DNA from: Holophagae bacterium
GTDB lineage: Bacteria; Acidobacteriota; Holophagae; Acanthopleuribacterales; Acanthopleuribacteraceae
Direction: 5' to 3'
Assembly: GCA_029263455.1 (NCBI GenBank)
Contig: JAJCXM010000034.1
Location: 186,001 to 250,000 of the forward strand
Length of the DNA: 64,000 bases
Positions 9,901-18,714 of this stretch are shown piece by piece. The notes under the pieces are model-generated. The model made no database searches, had not been told where the DNA came from, and saw nothing but the letters and a program-made list of their open reading frames with translations. The position numbers were made by a program, and so were the translations under genes. Position 1 is the stretch's first letter. Every line of letters starts with the position of its first letter.

Positions 9901-10049
9901 GTAACAAACACCCACATGGCCGGGAAATCGACGGTGGGCAAAAAAGCGAGTTTTAGTTGTCGCTGAGAAATTATGCCCAGAACCAATATGCAAACCAATC
10001 CCATGAAGATCGTAACCGGACGCGTAATGGCTAGGTTGTATATTTTCAT
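6990..10049 (-). CDS. RND efflux permease, second subunit
   Basis: Inner-membrane proton-driven exporter of the AcrB/MdtB type, 1019 aa, full length. It starts KIYNLAITRPVTIFM, has the two large periplasmic loops and the usual twelve membrane helices in two halves. In TM4 the motif is GMLVDN (D399, N400): the first Asp of the AcrB Asp pair is kept and the second is Asn. In TM10 the motif is VVNNGIVMMD, with Asn where AcrB has the relay Lys. The start codon overlaps the stop of the preceding permease gene by four bases (ATGA), so translation is coupled. With its partner and the adaptor it probably forms one pump, possibly hetero-oligomeric as in MdtBC. No TolC-like gene is in the window. Confidence 0.95.
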   Translation of the reverse strand: MKIYNLAITRPVTIFMGLVCILVLGIISQRQLKLAFLPTVDFPAMWVFVTYPNQNPDILERVVTKPLEEGLSTIKGVKKVSSETTADDVTIRLDFEWGMTLDLIRLELGLKLEELKPSLPDEVRQIQIFSFNTDDIPVVEGRISAPGIDLSENYDLLEERIKQRIERVAGVAQVDLGGVLPKEVSIELRIDKIKEHGIDVTKVINRLTSDNVTLSAGKVVANGLVYNIRTLGKIDSLEEFKGLVVDDSGIRLDEVADIYYEEPPIGYRRHLDGNPALALMVFKESTANTVDVAREVNRVIKEDIAADPVLKGISLFVWGDQAKEITNGLRSLSEAGLYGAFFAVIVLFIFLRRLSATLIVAAAIPISVIGSFIFLYAFGFTLNILTLMGLMLAVGMLVDNAVVVLESIYQKSLSGLSAVEATREGTREVVVALIAATSTTMIVFLSLLVSDKNELSVWLGAIGLTICFTLAMSLLVSVTIIPLFASKFLHRLSLSNRKGGGTWLLKKYEDLLDWTLERPWKTGIGLILLILSSAIPFNFLSHFKGTSTKTSRLVIDYEYHDFFWLSDAEKVVDEVEAFLEPHREEWGVASIYSWMTENESATILTFEDENQSYDRFKEIRKYVRDGLPDIGGVAYRFDDDDNDSDQAVRIQLFGSDTSVLKDVGETVAGLISGIDGLYDIRSGERSGKKELQVSVDRSKANEYGVNPEEISQVFGFTLGGTYLPRFKYGDRERDVTLGLRIQDRATIEDVSQIPLGNGMPLGAVANFEFHDRPSSIRRVDRKAHHSVKATYEGEEFDQMKEEVETRLNDFEFPAGVTWSWSNRMLREEDEMGDMLANSLLALLLVYIVMACLFESLLQPFMILVTIPFSLVGVSWFLLITQTEFQVMASIGLMILLGVVVNNGIVMMDHINHVWATGVDLKEAVARGAKERIRPILMTAATTVIGLIPMAIGQSGIGDAYYFPLARCVIGGLISSTVLTVVGLPRVILTGYTIWFWVKRKLGFGSKAPAKLNEAALATP

Positions 10050-13000
10050 GTCAACACTTCCTGGCCGATCGCCTCGTGTCTTTGCTCTGGTATCACCAAA
10101 CCTTTGGTCACTGTGCCGTACATCACGGGTACTAGAAATAAGGTCAGTAACGTTGAAAACACCAGACCACCAATGACCGTAATAGCTAGCGGGGTACGCA
10201 TTTCGGCACCCTCACCCAGACCTAGCGCCATTGGGATCAAGCCCAAAACCGTGGTCGTTGTCGTCATTAGAATCGGCCGCAAGCGTCGTTGCCCGCCTAA
10301 TAGCAGTGCGTGATAGAGCGTTAACCCTCGAGATCGTAAATGATTAATGTAATCAATCATGACAATGGCGTTGTTAACAACAATACCCGCCAACATAATC
10401 ATGCCGATTAATGCAATGACGCTGATTTCGAGTCCTGTTAGGTATAGCGCAATCAACCCACCCACCAAACCAATGGGCACGGTCACCAAAATCAAGAAAG
10501 GATATAGCAGCGACTCAAATTGAGATGCCATCACCAAATAGACTAGAAAGACAGCCAAACCGATGACAAAGAACATAGATCCAAAGGACTTCTCTTTTTC
10601 GGCTGCTTGTCCCGTTATTTTGGCTGTGACTGGAAATGCGTTTTCGATTTCTCGGCATAAGGGCTTCATCGCCGCGCTAGCAGCGCCCAAATCGTTTCCA
10701 ATCAGCCCAGCTGAGATCACTGCACAGCGTTCTTTTTCGACTCGGCGAATTTGTGAAGGTCCGGTTTCGGTCTCAATTTCTGCAATCGTCGACAAGAAAA
10801 TCGGTTTTCCTTCCCGATATCCAACAGTCAGGGCTTCTAGTTCGTTAAGAGAATTCCTATCTGCTTCTTTCAAGCGCACCATGATATCAACGTCTCGACC
10901 GCTGCGAGCGAACCTGGTGGGCGAAGTACCTTGAATCTTGTCGCGTAGCATCTGCGATACGTCGCCAATGGACAAGCCTAGTTTAGACATGGTTTCGCGC
11001 TTGAAGTGGATTTGAACTTCGGGATTACCGTCTGCCACTGTTGTGCGAACATCCTTGAACAGACCTAACTCATTCATCCGAGCCGTCAATGAGTCGGATG
11101 CTTGCTTTAATACCTTTTGGTCGTCGCTGTATATCTCGATTTCGATAGGCGTCCTAAAGGTGAAATAGGAAGGCGTACCGATCTGATACTCAACATCTTG
11201 TCGCCTATCCAAAACTTCGCGTACACGATTCACGACATCGTTTGGTTCAGCCACATCCGACTTCAATGAAAAATTGATTTGAGAAAGATTTTCTCCGCGT
11301 CGTTCATCCACTCCCTGATTGAATTCGCCCACGGTAGTAAAGACAATCGCGATACCGTCCAAATCCTTAATGCCGGCTTCTATCCAGCTGGTGACCTCAT
11401 CCGTGGCCTCAATCGGCGTGCCTTCTTCTAGCTCAACCAGGGCGAAATATTCCCCCTGAACCATCTCTGGGATTAGATTGACCGCCAGCTTTTGATTGAT
11501 TACGTAGCCCAAGAAAATGGTGGCCAGACCTCCGGCTAAAATCAAGAACCGGTGGCGCAAACAAAGAGCTAACAACTGCACATAAGCACCCTTAGGCACT
11601 TCCAATTCTTCGTCGTCAATGACCTTGCCTTCAGTGCTCGCTTCTGACCCAAAACGCGAGAACAGCACAAATAAAGTGGGAATGAGAGTTAAAGAAACGG
11701 CTAGAGAGCCCAATAAGGCAAAAGATACTGTCATGCCCAGATCTCTAAACAACTGACCGGCGATTCCTTCAATAAATACGATTGGCAAGAACACGACGAT
11801 GGTCGTCAAGGTGGAAGCCGTAACTGCACCTGCTACCAAAGACGCACCATTTGCGGCAGCGTCGACATAGGAGTCGCCAAAACGTCGGCGAACAAAGATT
11901 GACTCCAAAACGACGATTGAGTTGTCGACTAACATACCAACGCCTAAGGCAAGCCCACCTAAAGACATAATGTTCAGGGATACATCGAAAATCAACATTA
12001 GGAAAAAGGTTAAGAAAATAGACACTGGAATCGTGATGCTGACTATTAAGGTGCTCTTTAGATCACGTAAGAACAGGAAGAGAATGATGATGGCGATTAA
12101 GCCACCAATGGCTGCATTACTAATGACCTCGGCAATCGAGTTCTCAATAAAGGCAGCGCCCTCAAACGTCGTTTTCATGGTCACGCGATCCGTAAATTTC
12201 TCTTGCAAGTCTTTCACGGCAATTTTCAGTTCGCGGCTCACCTGAACCGTATTCGCATCGCCTTCTTTATAAAAATCTAGTTCCACGCCCTCAGAGCCAT
12301 CGATACGGGCGATGAGATCACGGTCTTTAAAGCCATAGGCTACTTCTGCTATGTCCCTTAAGTGAACTTTGCGATCTTCGACACGAGTAATAATCGTTGA
12401 TTCAATATCAGCGATCGATTCATATTCGTTGAGGGTTCTAACCAGATAGCGAGCGTCGTTTTCGTATAAAGACCCGCCAGCACGGTTGATGTTTTCTTCC
12501 ATCAGCCTTCGTGTGACAGTCCCAATTTCGAGTCCGTACCGTTTTAGCTCCGCTTCTTTCAAGCGAATCTCAATGACTTCCTCTTGTCCACCTGACACCT
12601 TCACGGCTGCCAAGCCAGGAACGACATCCAATCGCTTCTTGAGTTCCTCTTCGCAGAACCAACGAAGTTCGGTCAACGGCATGCCTTCGCTCAATACCGA
12701 TACCTTCAGGATGGGATCTTGATTGGGGTCGTAACGTAGAATCCGAGGTTTTTCGACACCATCGGGAAGCCTCAAAAGGTCTACCTTTTTGGAGACATCT
12801 AGGATCGCAAAATCCATTTGCCGTCCCCACTCAAACTCAATGGTAACCTGGGAAAGCTCAGCCTTTGATGAGGAGTAATAGCTCTTGATGCGGGGAATAA
12901 CCGCGACCGCCTCTTCAATTTGGCGCGTGACTAAGTATTCCACTTCCTCGGGCGCAGCCCCTGGGTACTTCGTTTCCAAAGTCAGGGTGGGATAAGAAAG

Positions 13001-13117
13001 ATCGGGCAACAGATTGATGGGCAGTTTTCTCAAACCAATCAAACCGAAGGCCAAAACACCGACCGTAACCATTGAAATAGTGACTGGCCTGTTTATCGAG
13101 GTCTTAATTACACTCAT
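10046..13117 (-). CDS. RND efflux permease, first subunit
   Basis: Full-length RND permease (1023 aa) starting SVIKTSINRPVTISM, with an AGGAGAG ribosome site just ahead of the ATG at 13117. TM4 carries GMLVDN (D398, N399) and TM10 VVNNAIVMIDY, so like its partner it lacks the second acidic residue and the Lys of the AcrB proton relay; this pattern is common in many RND pumps of the hydrophobe/amphiphile type. The substrate cannot be deduced. The two permeases differ strongly in their periplasmic loops, so the pair is an old duplication rather than a recent one. Encoded between the adaptor gene (96 bp upstream) and the second permease (4-base overlap). Confidence 0.95.
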   Translation of the reverse strand: MSVIKTSINRPVTISMVTVGVLAFGLIGLRKLPINLLPDLSYPTLTLETKYPGAAPEEVEYLVTRQIEEAVAVIPRIKSYYSSSKAELSQVTIEFEWGRQMDFAILDVSKKVDLLRLPDGVEKPRILRYDPNQDPILKVSVLSEGMPLTELRWFCEEELKKRLDVVPGLAAVKVSGGQEEVIEIRLKEAELKRYGLEIGTVTRRLMEENINRAGGSLYENDARYLVRTLNEYESIADIESTIITRVEDRKVHLRDIAEVAYGFKDRDLIARIDGSEGVELDFYKEGDANTVQVSRELKIAVKDLQEKFTDRVTMKTTFEGAAFIENSIAEVISNAAIGGLIAIIILFLFLRDLKSTLIVSITIPVSIFLTFFLMLIFDVSLNIMSLGGLALGVGMLVDNSIVVLESIFVRRRFGDSYVDAAANGASLVAGAVTASTLTTIVVFLPIVFIEGIAGQLFRDLGMTVSFALLGSLAVSLTLIPTLFVLFSRFGSEASTEGKVIDDEELEVPKGAYVQLLALCLRHRFLILAGGLATIFLGYVINQKLAVNLIPEMVQGEYFALVELEEGTPIEATDEVTSWIEAGIKDLDGIAIVFTTVGEFNQGVDERRGENLSQINFSLKSDVAEPNDVVNRVREVLDRRQDVEYQIGTPSYFTFRTPIEIEIYSDDQKVLKQASDSLTARMNELGLFKDVRTTVADGNPEVQIHFKRETMSKLGLSIGDVSQMLRDKIQGTSPTRFARSGRDVDIMVRLKEADRNSLNELEALTVGYREGKPIFLSTIAEIETETGPSQIRRVEKERCAVISAGLIGNDLGAASAAMKPLCREIENAFPVTAKITGQAAEKEKSFGSMFFVIGLAVFLVYLVMASQFESLLYPFLILVTVPIGLVGGLIALYLTGLEISVIALIGMIMLAGIVVNNAIVMIDYINHLRSRGLTLYHALLLGGQRRLRPILMTTTTTVLGLIPMALGLGEGAEMRTPLAITVIGGLVFSTLLTLFLVPVMYGTVTKGLVIPEQRHEAIGQEVLT

Positions 13118-13213
13118 GGGACTCTCCTACTCCACTACCTGATTTCATTTTGGGCACAGCTTTGCCGACCGCACTCAATGGGCGGGTCGGCAAATAGGAT
13201 CATGTCGCTGCGA

Positions 13214-14314
13214 CTACGATTCTTTGGTTAGTTTTATCAAAGAGCCATCTTTTAAGGCTTCCTTGCCGGTCAATACGACGTCTTGCCCGAACTCTAATAC
13301 CGAGTCGATCGCAACGACCCCTTTTTCTTCAGCGATTAAGGCGACATCAACGCGGCGGACCTTAAATTCGCCATCGTTCTCACCAGCCTCGACCACAAAG
13401 ACGGAAGCGTTTTGACGGGAATCAAACAAAATGGCCTTTTTTGGCAAAGCGGTGTCCGCCATCATGGTTTCAGTCACAATGCGCACGTGCACATAAGTTC
13501 CGGGCCGAACAGACTTGGGAACCTGACTGACGGCGATGGTCACTTTAACCGTCCCGGTTTCGCGATCCACGACTGGTGCGATGCGCGTAACTTTACCGAC
13601 AAATTCGTCGTCAAATCTATCGTCACGACTCAATTGCGCTAACTGACCTTCCGCCAAGCGTGTCGCTTTAGACTCCGGTACAAACACATCAGCTTCGAGA
13701 GGCGTTAAGTTAGCTAAATGAAACAGTTTATCGCTTGGTTGGATGGTTTGTCCCAATTCCACCATGCGGGCCGTTATGGTGCCATTAAAGGGCGCCACGA
13801 CTTGCGTCAGCGAAATCTTGTGTGCGGCCAGGTCAAAACGAGACTGTGCGCTGGCAAATTCAAATTTTCGTCGATCATGCTCTTCGGCAGAAACGAGTTT
13901 CTTGGCATAACTCTCTTTAATGCGATCGTACTCAAGCTGTGCTTTGCTTAAGTCAACCCGTGCTTGTTCCAGTTCCAACTGAGCGTTTTCGCGGTCGAGC
14001 TCAATCAATACATCGCCTTTTTTAACGTGATCGCCCTCTTCCACGTTAAGTGAGAGGATTTGCCCTGGCGCTTTAGCAAATACATCAATTTGACGATCTG
14101 CTCTTAATGTAGCTGTACTTTGTAAAAACAGACGTAGCTCTTTCTTCTGTACGGCCGCGGTGGTGACGTTATAGATCATCACCTTTTCTTCTTTATTTTT
14201 ATTGTCTCCGTCGCCATCAGCTTTTGAAGCCGCTTTAGCTGGCTGTTGCGTTATCAACAGTACACTCACGCTCGCTACAACTACTAATCCGATCGCTATC
14301 AAAATCCGTTTCAC
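13214..14314 (-). CDS. RND periplasmic adaptor (membrane fusion protein)
   Basis: The 366-residue protein has an N-terminal signal/anchor (4-28), a lipoyl/barrel-sandwich half motif (PGQILSLNVEEGDHVKKGD at about 84-102), an alpha-helical hairpin, the second lipoyl half (VVAPFNGTITAR), and beta-barrel and membrane-proximal domains. It links the RND permeases to an outer-membrane channel across the periplasm. The start is GTG at 14314, chosen because GGAGG precedes it by about six bases. It is the first gene of the minus-strand run and its promoter must lie in the 179 bp shared with the divergent gene at 14494. One adaptor serves two permeases. Confidence 0.95.
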   Translation of the reverse strand: MKRILIAIGLVVVASVSVLLITQQPAKAASKADGDGDNKNKEEKVMIYNVTTAAVQKKELRLFLQSTATLRADRQIDVFAKAPGQILSLNVEEGDHVKKGDVLIELDRENAQLELEQARVDLSKAQLEYDRIKESYAKKLVSAEEHDRRKFEFASAQSRFDLAAHKISLTQVVAPFNGTITARMVELGQTIQPSDKLFHLANLTPLEADVFVPESKATRLAEGQLAQLSRDDRFDDEFVGKVTRIAPVVDRETGTVKVTIAVSQVPKSVRPGTYVHVRIVTETMMADTALPKKAILFDSRQNASVFVVEAGENDGEFKVRRVDVALIAEEKGVVAIDSVLEFGQDVVLTGKEALKDGSLIKLTKES

Positions 14315-14493
14315 GAGTCCCCTCCTGGGTTCATCATCCTCTATGCGTGTTTAACGCACGGCGTCCAAAAAAGGTTCAGTCCCGTTTACAACATTTTTTC
14401 AATATTTTACGGAATAGGAGTGATCAAGCCGGTGTCTTGAGTATTAGGCCAGAGTCATCAATAATGTATATGTATCTAACCTTCGGAGGAAAT

Positions 14494-14850
14494 ATGAAAC
14501 TGTTCCACAAACTCGGAATCTTGCTTATCGCTGCTGCTTCGCTCACTGTTTGGGCGGAAGGCGACGCCGACAGTAAAGATGTCACCGGCGAGATCGTCGA
14601 TTTGTCTTGTTACATTAGCCACAATGCCAGTGGCGAAAAGCACGCGAAATGCGCGAAATCTTGCGCCGCTAAAGGTTTGCCGATCGGTGTATTGACCGAA
14701 GCCGGCGAAGTCTATCTATTAATTGAGAACCATGACAAGGCAGACGCTTATGCCATGGCAAAAGAGAAAGCGGCCGAAACGGTAACCGTTAGCGGCGTCG
14801 TTTTTGATAAAGGTGGCGTTAAAGCGATTCAGGTTTTAGCGGTTAACTAG
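14494..14850 (+). CDS. Small exported Cys-containing protein, function unknown
   Basis: The open frame extends back to 14347, but GGAGGA at 14485-14490 and a clean signal peptide (about residues 1-20) right after the ATG at 14494 fix the start, giving 118 aa. The mature part begins with a beta-rich segment, TGEIVDLSCYISH, and has three conserved-looking Cys (C-x13-C-x3-C in SCYISH...KCAKSC), then a pattern of strands ending GVVFDKGGVKAIQVL. I recall similar small exported proteins beside c-type cytochromes in environmental bacteria, with no assigned role; a metal- or copper-binding role is only a guess from the Cys and His. It is directly followed (3 bp) by a cytochrome c gene and is probably co-transcribed. 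Confidence 0.85.
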   Translation: MKLFHKLGILLIAAASLTVWAEGDADSKDVTGEIVDLSCYISHNASGEKHAKCAKSCAAKGLPIGVLTEAGEVYLLIENHDKADAYAMAKEKAAETVTVSGVVFDKGGVKAIQVLAVN

Positions 14851-14853
14851 AGC

Positions 14854-15672
14854 GTGCGGGTACGGCCCTTTTGGTTCATACTCGCGCTCGCAACGGCGTT
14901 GGCCCTTGCTGCGGTTGTCTTTTCGAAGTCAGCTTCAGTAAGGGCCATCTTCTTTGCTGATGCTGTAACGCTTGAAACCAAAGGCTATCGCCTCGCCATT
15001 AAATATCATTGTTTTCGTTGTCACGCCCATGAGGGTGCCGGAGGCATATCCAATCCGGGCTCCGAATCCTCCGAAATCCCTTCCTGGCAAGGGTTTTCGT
15101 TCATGATGTCCATGAAGGATGAAAGCGAACTTCGTGAATGGATCATGGATGGAGTACCCCACCGCATAAGTTCTTCACGAAATTACGCTCAGCGTCAGTT
15201 GACCATGGCTGTGCCTATGCCCGCTTATCGCCAACACATAGATCGCGCGGAACTTGATGCCTTGGTCGCTTTTTATGAGGCCGTTTCTGGCCTAGTTTGG
15301 CCCGACGACCCTGAAGCTGAAAAAGGTTACAAAACGGCTCGCGACGCAGGATGCTTTTCATGCCACGGTCTTGGGGGCCGCATCGATGTCGTCAACAAAG
15401 GCTCATTCGCGGGTTTTATTCCTGCCTGGTCAGGATCAAACTACACGCACTTAGTCCGTTCAGAAGATGAACTTGATCAATGGATAAACGCTGGTACCTG
15501 TGACCGAATCTTGAATGACCCCGTTGCTCAATTCTTTCAAGAACGCCAAATATTGAAGATGCCTGGTTATCAAGGCAAATTAAGCGAAGATCAAATCTCT
15601 TCAATCAAATACTATATCGGATGGCTACGCGACGAAAATGCCGCTGGTAAAGTACCTCAATACCAGCTTTAG
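14854..15672 (+). CDS. Exported protein with two cytochrome c haem sites
   Basis: One N-terminal hydrophobic segment (about 5-28) anchors or exports this 272-aa protein. Two c-type haem motifs follow, CFRCH at 53-57 and CFSCH at 167-171, each starting a domain of about 110 residues with the same layout (haem site, a G-G/PSWQGF or PAWSGSNY segment, then a D-E-x-E/D-L-x-x-W-I helix), so it is an internal duplication. It should carry electrons in the periplasm. The start is GTG at 14854, three bases after the previous stop, without a strong ribosome site, which suggests translational coupling. An electron partner could be the haem- and copper-site protein encoded downstream. Confidence 0.92.
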   Translation: MRVRPFWFILALATALALAAVVFSKSASVRAIFFADAVTLETKGYRLAIKYHCFRCHAHEGAGGISNPGSESSEIPSWQGFSFMMSMKDESELREWIMDGVPHRISSSRNYAQRQLTMAVPMPAYRQHIDRAELDALVAFYEAVSGLVWPDDPEAEKGYKTARDAGCFSCHGLGGRIDVVNKGSFAGFIPAWSGSNYTHLVRSEDELDQWINAGTCDRILNDPVAQFFQERQILKMPGYQGKLSEDQISSIKYYIGWLRDENAAGKVPQYQL

Positions 15673-15746
15673 GTATATGAGCAAGCAAATGAAGGCAAAG
15701 ACTAAGGGTATACTTTGAATAGTCAGGTAATATTTGCGAGGTCAGC

Positions 15747-17684
15747 ATGTTTAAGTATTTGGTCGTTTCAATTTCATCCTTTTGCGTTTGCGCCTGTTTT
15801 GCAACAGAAACATGGCTGCCGCACCTGACACGTACTGGCGGTGGATTCAATTCTCAGATCGACATGATCAATACCGATTTTGTAACCAAACATGCCATCG
15901 AATTACAACCCTACACTGAGAATGGACAGGCGATCGCTTTGCCGCGTAGTCTCGAACTCGAGCCAGGAGAACGAAGGTCTGTAACCATCCAGCAATTGGG
16001 CTGGCCCGATCAGGTTTCCCATGTCCGAGTTAGCCATGGCGACGAGGTTCGACTTTCAACGATTTATACAAGTTTATCTACGCCGGCCATGCCTGCGACC
16101 GTTCCCGGGTTGCAGGATCTTATTCAAGTGGGCCGATTCATTCCAGCGACTGAAGGGCCTTGGTTTGACGGCATCGCATTGACCAACGCCAAGGATCAAT
16201 CCATTCAGATCAATCTGACGATCCACGATGCCGCCGGTAATACCTTGGAAACTGTGCAGCTTAACCTCGCCGCTTACAGTAAGTGGTTGGGCGTGCTGAC
16301 CCAAGTTTTCAGTGCGCAGCCACATGCAGACGGCTATATCGAAGTGCGCGCAGATTCGCCTTTGCTCATGATCGCTTTACGCGGCACCCTGCCAGGAACA
16401 TCGCCGGCTGTACTGACATCCATCTCTATGGACAACTATGAATCCCAACCAGCGCCTTTGACGTGGGCCAACCAAGCCAGCCGCATCTTGCAACGTAAGT
16501 GTGAGGGCTGCCATCACGTAGGCGGCATCGGTCCGTTTCCCTTCACAACCTACGATCAAACATCTTCGTTAGCCCCTTACATCCACTTAGTCGTATCAGA
16601 CAACCAAATGCCACCCTGGCGAGCCGATGATGCTTGCAATGACTATGTCGCTTCTTATGCATTGGACACAGCTGAAAAAGAAATGCTTCTGCAATGGGCT
16701 TCCCAAGGGACTGAACGAGGCGATGTACAACGCGAACCAGCTCCCATTGCGTACGAGCAGGCAGAATGGACGGCTGGTCAACCCGACGTAGTTTTACAAT
16801 ATGATGAGCCCTTCTATATGTCTCCGGGCGATGATATCTACCGCTGTTTTCCGGTGCCGTTGAATAATGAAGAGACGCTCTATGTGAAATCGATTGAAAT
16901 TATGCCGGGCAATTTGGAAGTCGTTCACCACGTTCTCCTCTATTTGGAGACTGACCAAGATGGCTTGAACAATGACCTCGCGGACGAGGGCCCGGGCTAT
17001 ACTTGTTTTGGCGGGCCCAACACATCTACGGTGAGATTAATGGCAGGTTGGGCGCCTGGCATGAAAGCCATCGTTTTTCCCGACAACGTCGGCATGACCA
17101 TTCCACCCAATAGCACAGCCATTATGCAGGTGCACTATCACTATTCAAATTCACCAGGATTTGACCACACTCAAATTGGCCTGCATTTGGTGGCCGACAA
17201 ACCATCTAAAGAATTGTTGTTATTGCCGCTTGTTAATCAAGAATTCACCATCCCGGCAGATGCCAAAAACTACCTGGTTGAGGAGAGTATAAAGCTACCG
17301 TTTTTCTTAACCGCAGAACTGTATACGATTGCGCCTCATATGCATCTTTTAGGTCAGAGAATCTCCGTGAAGGCAGAACATACCGATGGTACGGAATTAT
17401 GTTTGGTAGACGTTCCGCGCTGGGACTTTGAGTGGCAGCGATTTTATGAGTTCCAGCAACCTATTACGCTGGAAGGAAACACGACGCTTCGTCTTCAGTG
17501 CGAATTCGATAATTCCATTGACAATCCGTATAACCCAAACACACCTCCGAAACCCGTTAGTTGGGGCGAAGCGACCACCGACGAAATGGCCTTGTGCTTC
17601 TTAGGCATTGTCCTACCCTTTGAGTTCACTAGCGCCAAACTCAACCCCTGGGGCTGGGAATGGCCCTACAAGATAGGTAATTAG
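15747..17684 (+). CDS. Copper type II monooxygenase-like protein with haem c site
   Basis: This 645-aa exported protein has a signal peptide (about 1-19), a tandem beta-sandwich module (about 20-225), a cytochrome c-like domain with CEGCH at 252-256, and a C-terminal PHM/DBM-like copper fold. Copper ligands expected for that fold are present: HH 394-395, HYH 463-465 in VHYHY, HMH 531-533, and Met614 in TDEMALCF. The family (peptidylglycine and dopamine monooxygenase-like) hydroxylates C-H bonds using two coppers and an external reductant; the haem domain could be the built-in electron donor. The substrate is unknown. It is 74 bp after the di-haem-site cytochrome gene, with a GCGAGGT ribosome site, and ends before a strong terminator. 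Confidence 0.88.
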   Translation: MFKYLVVSISSFCVCACFATETWLPHLTRTGGGFNSQIDMINTDFVTKHAIELQPYTENGQAIALPRSLELEPGERRSVTIQQLGWPDQVSHVRVSHGDEVRLSTIYTSLSTPAMPATVPGLQDLIQVGRFIPATEGPWFDGIALTNAKDQSIQINLTIHDAAGNTLETVQLNLAAYSKWLGVLTQVFSAQPHADGYIEVRADSPLLMIALRGTLPGTSPAVLTSISMDNYESQPAPLTWANQASRILQRKCEGCHHVGGIGPFPFTTYDQTSSLAPYIHLVVSDNQMPPWRADDACNDYVASYALDTAEKEMLLQWASQGTERGDVQREPAPIAYEQAEWTAGQPDVVLQYDEPFYMSPGDDIYRCFPVPLNNEETLYVKSIEIMPGNLEVVHHVLLYLETDQDGLNNDLADEGPGYTCFGGPNTSTVRLMAGWAPGMKAIVFPDNVGMTIPPNSTAIMQVHYHYSNSPGFDHTQIGLHLVADKPSKELLLLPLVNQEFTIPADAKNYLVEESIKLPFFLTAELYTIAPHMHLLGQRISVKAEHTDGTELCLVDVPRWDFEWQRFYEFQQPITLEGNTTLRLQCEFDNSIDNPYNPNTPPKPVSWGEATTDEMALCFLGIVLPFEFTSAKLNPWGWEWPYKIGN

Positions 17685-17737
17685 ACCCGCCCCTGCATCT
17701 GTTCATAACGGATATGTCTTGTACGTTTCAGACATAA

Positions 17738-17773
17738 AAAAGCCCTTACAATGACTACATCGTAAGGGCTTTT
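17738..17773. terminator. Bidirectional intrinsic terminator
   Basis: A perfect 12-bp stem (AAAAGCCCTTAC at 17738-17749 with its complement at 17762-17773) and a 12-base loop sit between two convergent genes. The A-run on one side and T-run on the other let it act in both directions: for the monooxygenase-like gene ending at 17684 and the barrel gene ending at 17784. Confidence 0.92.
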
Positions 17774-17783
17774 GTTTGGAATC

Positions 17784-18701
17784 TTAAAAAGTGTATCGCA
17801 CGCCAAACATGAGGCCGCTAGCGTCTAGGTCTGGTATGAGCAAACCACCGCTTTGACTGGCTTCGTAATTCTGCGCTTTGTAACCCAAAGACAGACTAAA
17901 GCGTTCGGTGATTGAATAGGCACCGATCAAAGTGAATGAAAGCCCATCAGCCGACGAGCTACCATTCTCCGTGAAGTTCACTGAGCCCGTGGTCGATTGA
18001 GTTAGGGGATCAACGGTTAACTGAATAGATTTGAAGGCGTAGTCACCGTCGAGATCAGCATAGGCAAGATTGCCACTGAAGGTGAATTTCTCCCAACGAT
18101 GCGCATAAGCAAATCCTAAAAAAGGACCTTTGTAGTCGTATGTCTCTGAAAAGCTGCGCGATGGATCGTGCAGATCATCAAAACGCACTGTAATTGGATC
18201 GCCTTCCGACCCCTGCAGTGTCGTATCTAACACATAAGCTGACTCAGTTGTTTTTTCGGTAAATTCAATGGTTTTGTAACCACCAATGACGATGAAGCCT
18301 TTACCTAAAACCCAACCCAACGTGAAATCTAAATCTTCACGATCCAATTTAGAGTCGTAATTAACTTGATGGCGATCAGTTTGCGTTGAAGTCGCCGTCG
18401 AGAATGTACGAATCGCATTCAGTTGGTGGTCGCCAGAATACTCCGTTTCCAAAGACTTACTAACCGACACAAAAAGACGACGGACCGTCAAGTGAGCGGC
18501 CAATGTCGGCAAGATCTCTTCGTCGGGGAAGTTTGTTGTGTGCAGCGTCGAATCGCCGTTCAACAATCCTCCATTGTCCCACTGCAAACCAGAATCCGTG
18601 TTCCATCCTTGCAATTCAACGGTAAGTGCCCATCCATCGCCAGCAACAACGCCTAAAGACATCATTGCAGACAAACATAGAACCAAACGTTTGTTCACCA
18701 T
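17784..18701 (-). CDS. Outer-membrane beta-barrel protein, function unknown
   Basis: The open frame begins at 18770, but the ribosome site (AAGGTGG within 18704-18712) and the signal peptide immediately after the ATG at 18701 (about residues 1-26, ending GDGWAL) fix the start, giving 305 aa. The mature protein consists of alternating amphipathic strands with aromatic girdles, and ends in VRYTF, the terminal aromatic typical of barrels folded by the BAM complex. No family assignment is possible. It follows the gene at 18715-20379 with only 13 bp between, so the two are one operon and may form an outer-membrane and surface pair. Confidence 0.85.
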   Translation of the reverse strand: MVNKRLVLCLSAMMSLGVVAGDGWALTVELQGWNTDSGLQWDNGGLLNGDSTLHTTNFPDEEILPTLAAHLTVRRLFVSVSKSLETEYSGDHQLNAIRTFSTATSTQTDRHQVNYDSKLDREDLDFTLGWVLGKGFIVIGGYKTIEFTEKTTESAYVLDTTLQGSEGDPITVRFDDLHDPSRSFSETYDYKGPFLGFAYAHRWEKFTFSGNLAYADLDGDYAFKSIQLTVDPLTQSTTGSVNFTENGSSSADGLSFTLIGAYSITERFSLSLGYKAQNYEASQSGGLLIPDLDASGLMFGVRYTF

Positions 18702-18714
18702 ATCCACCTTCCTT

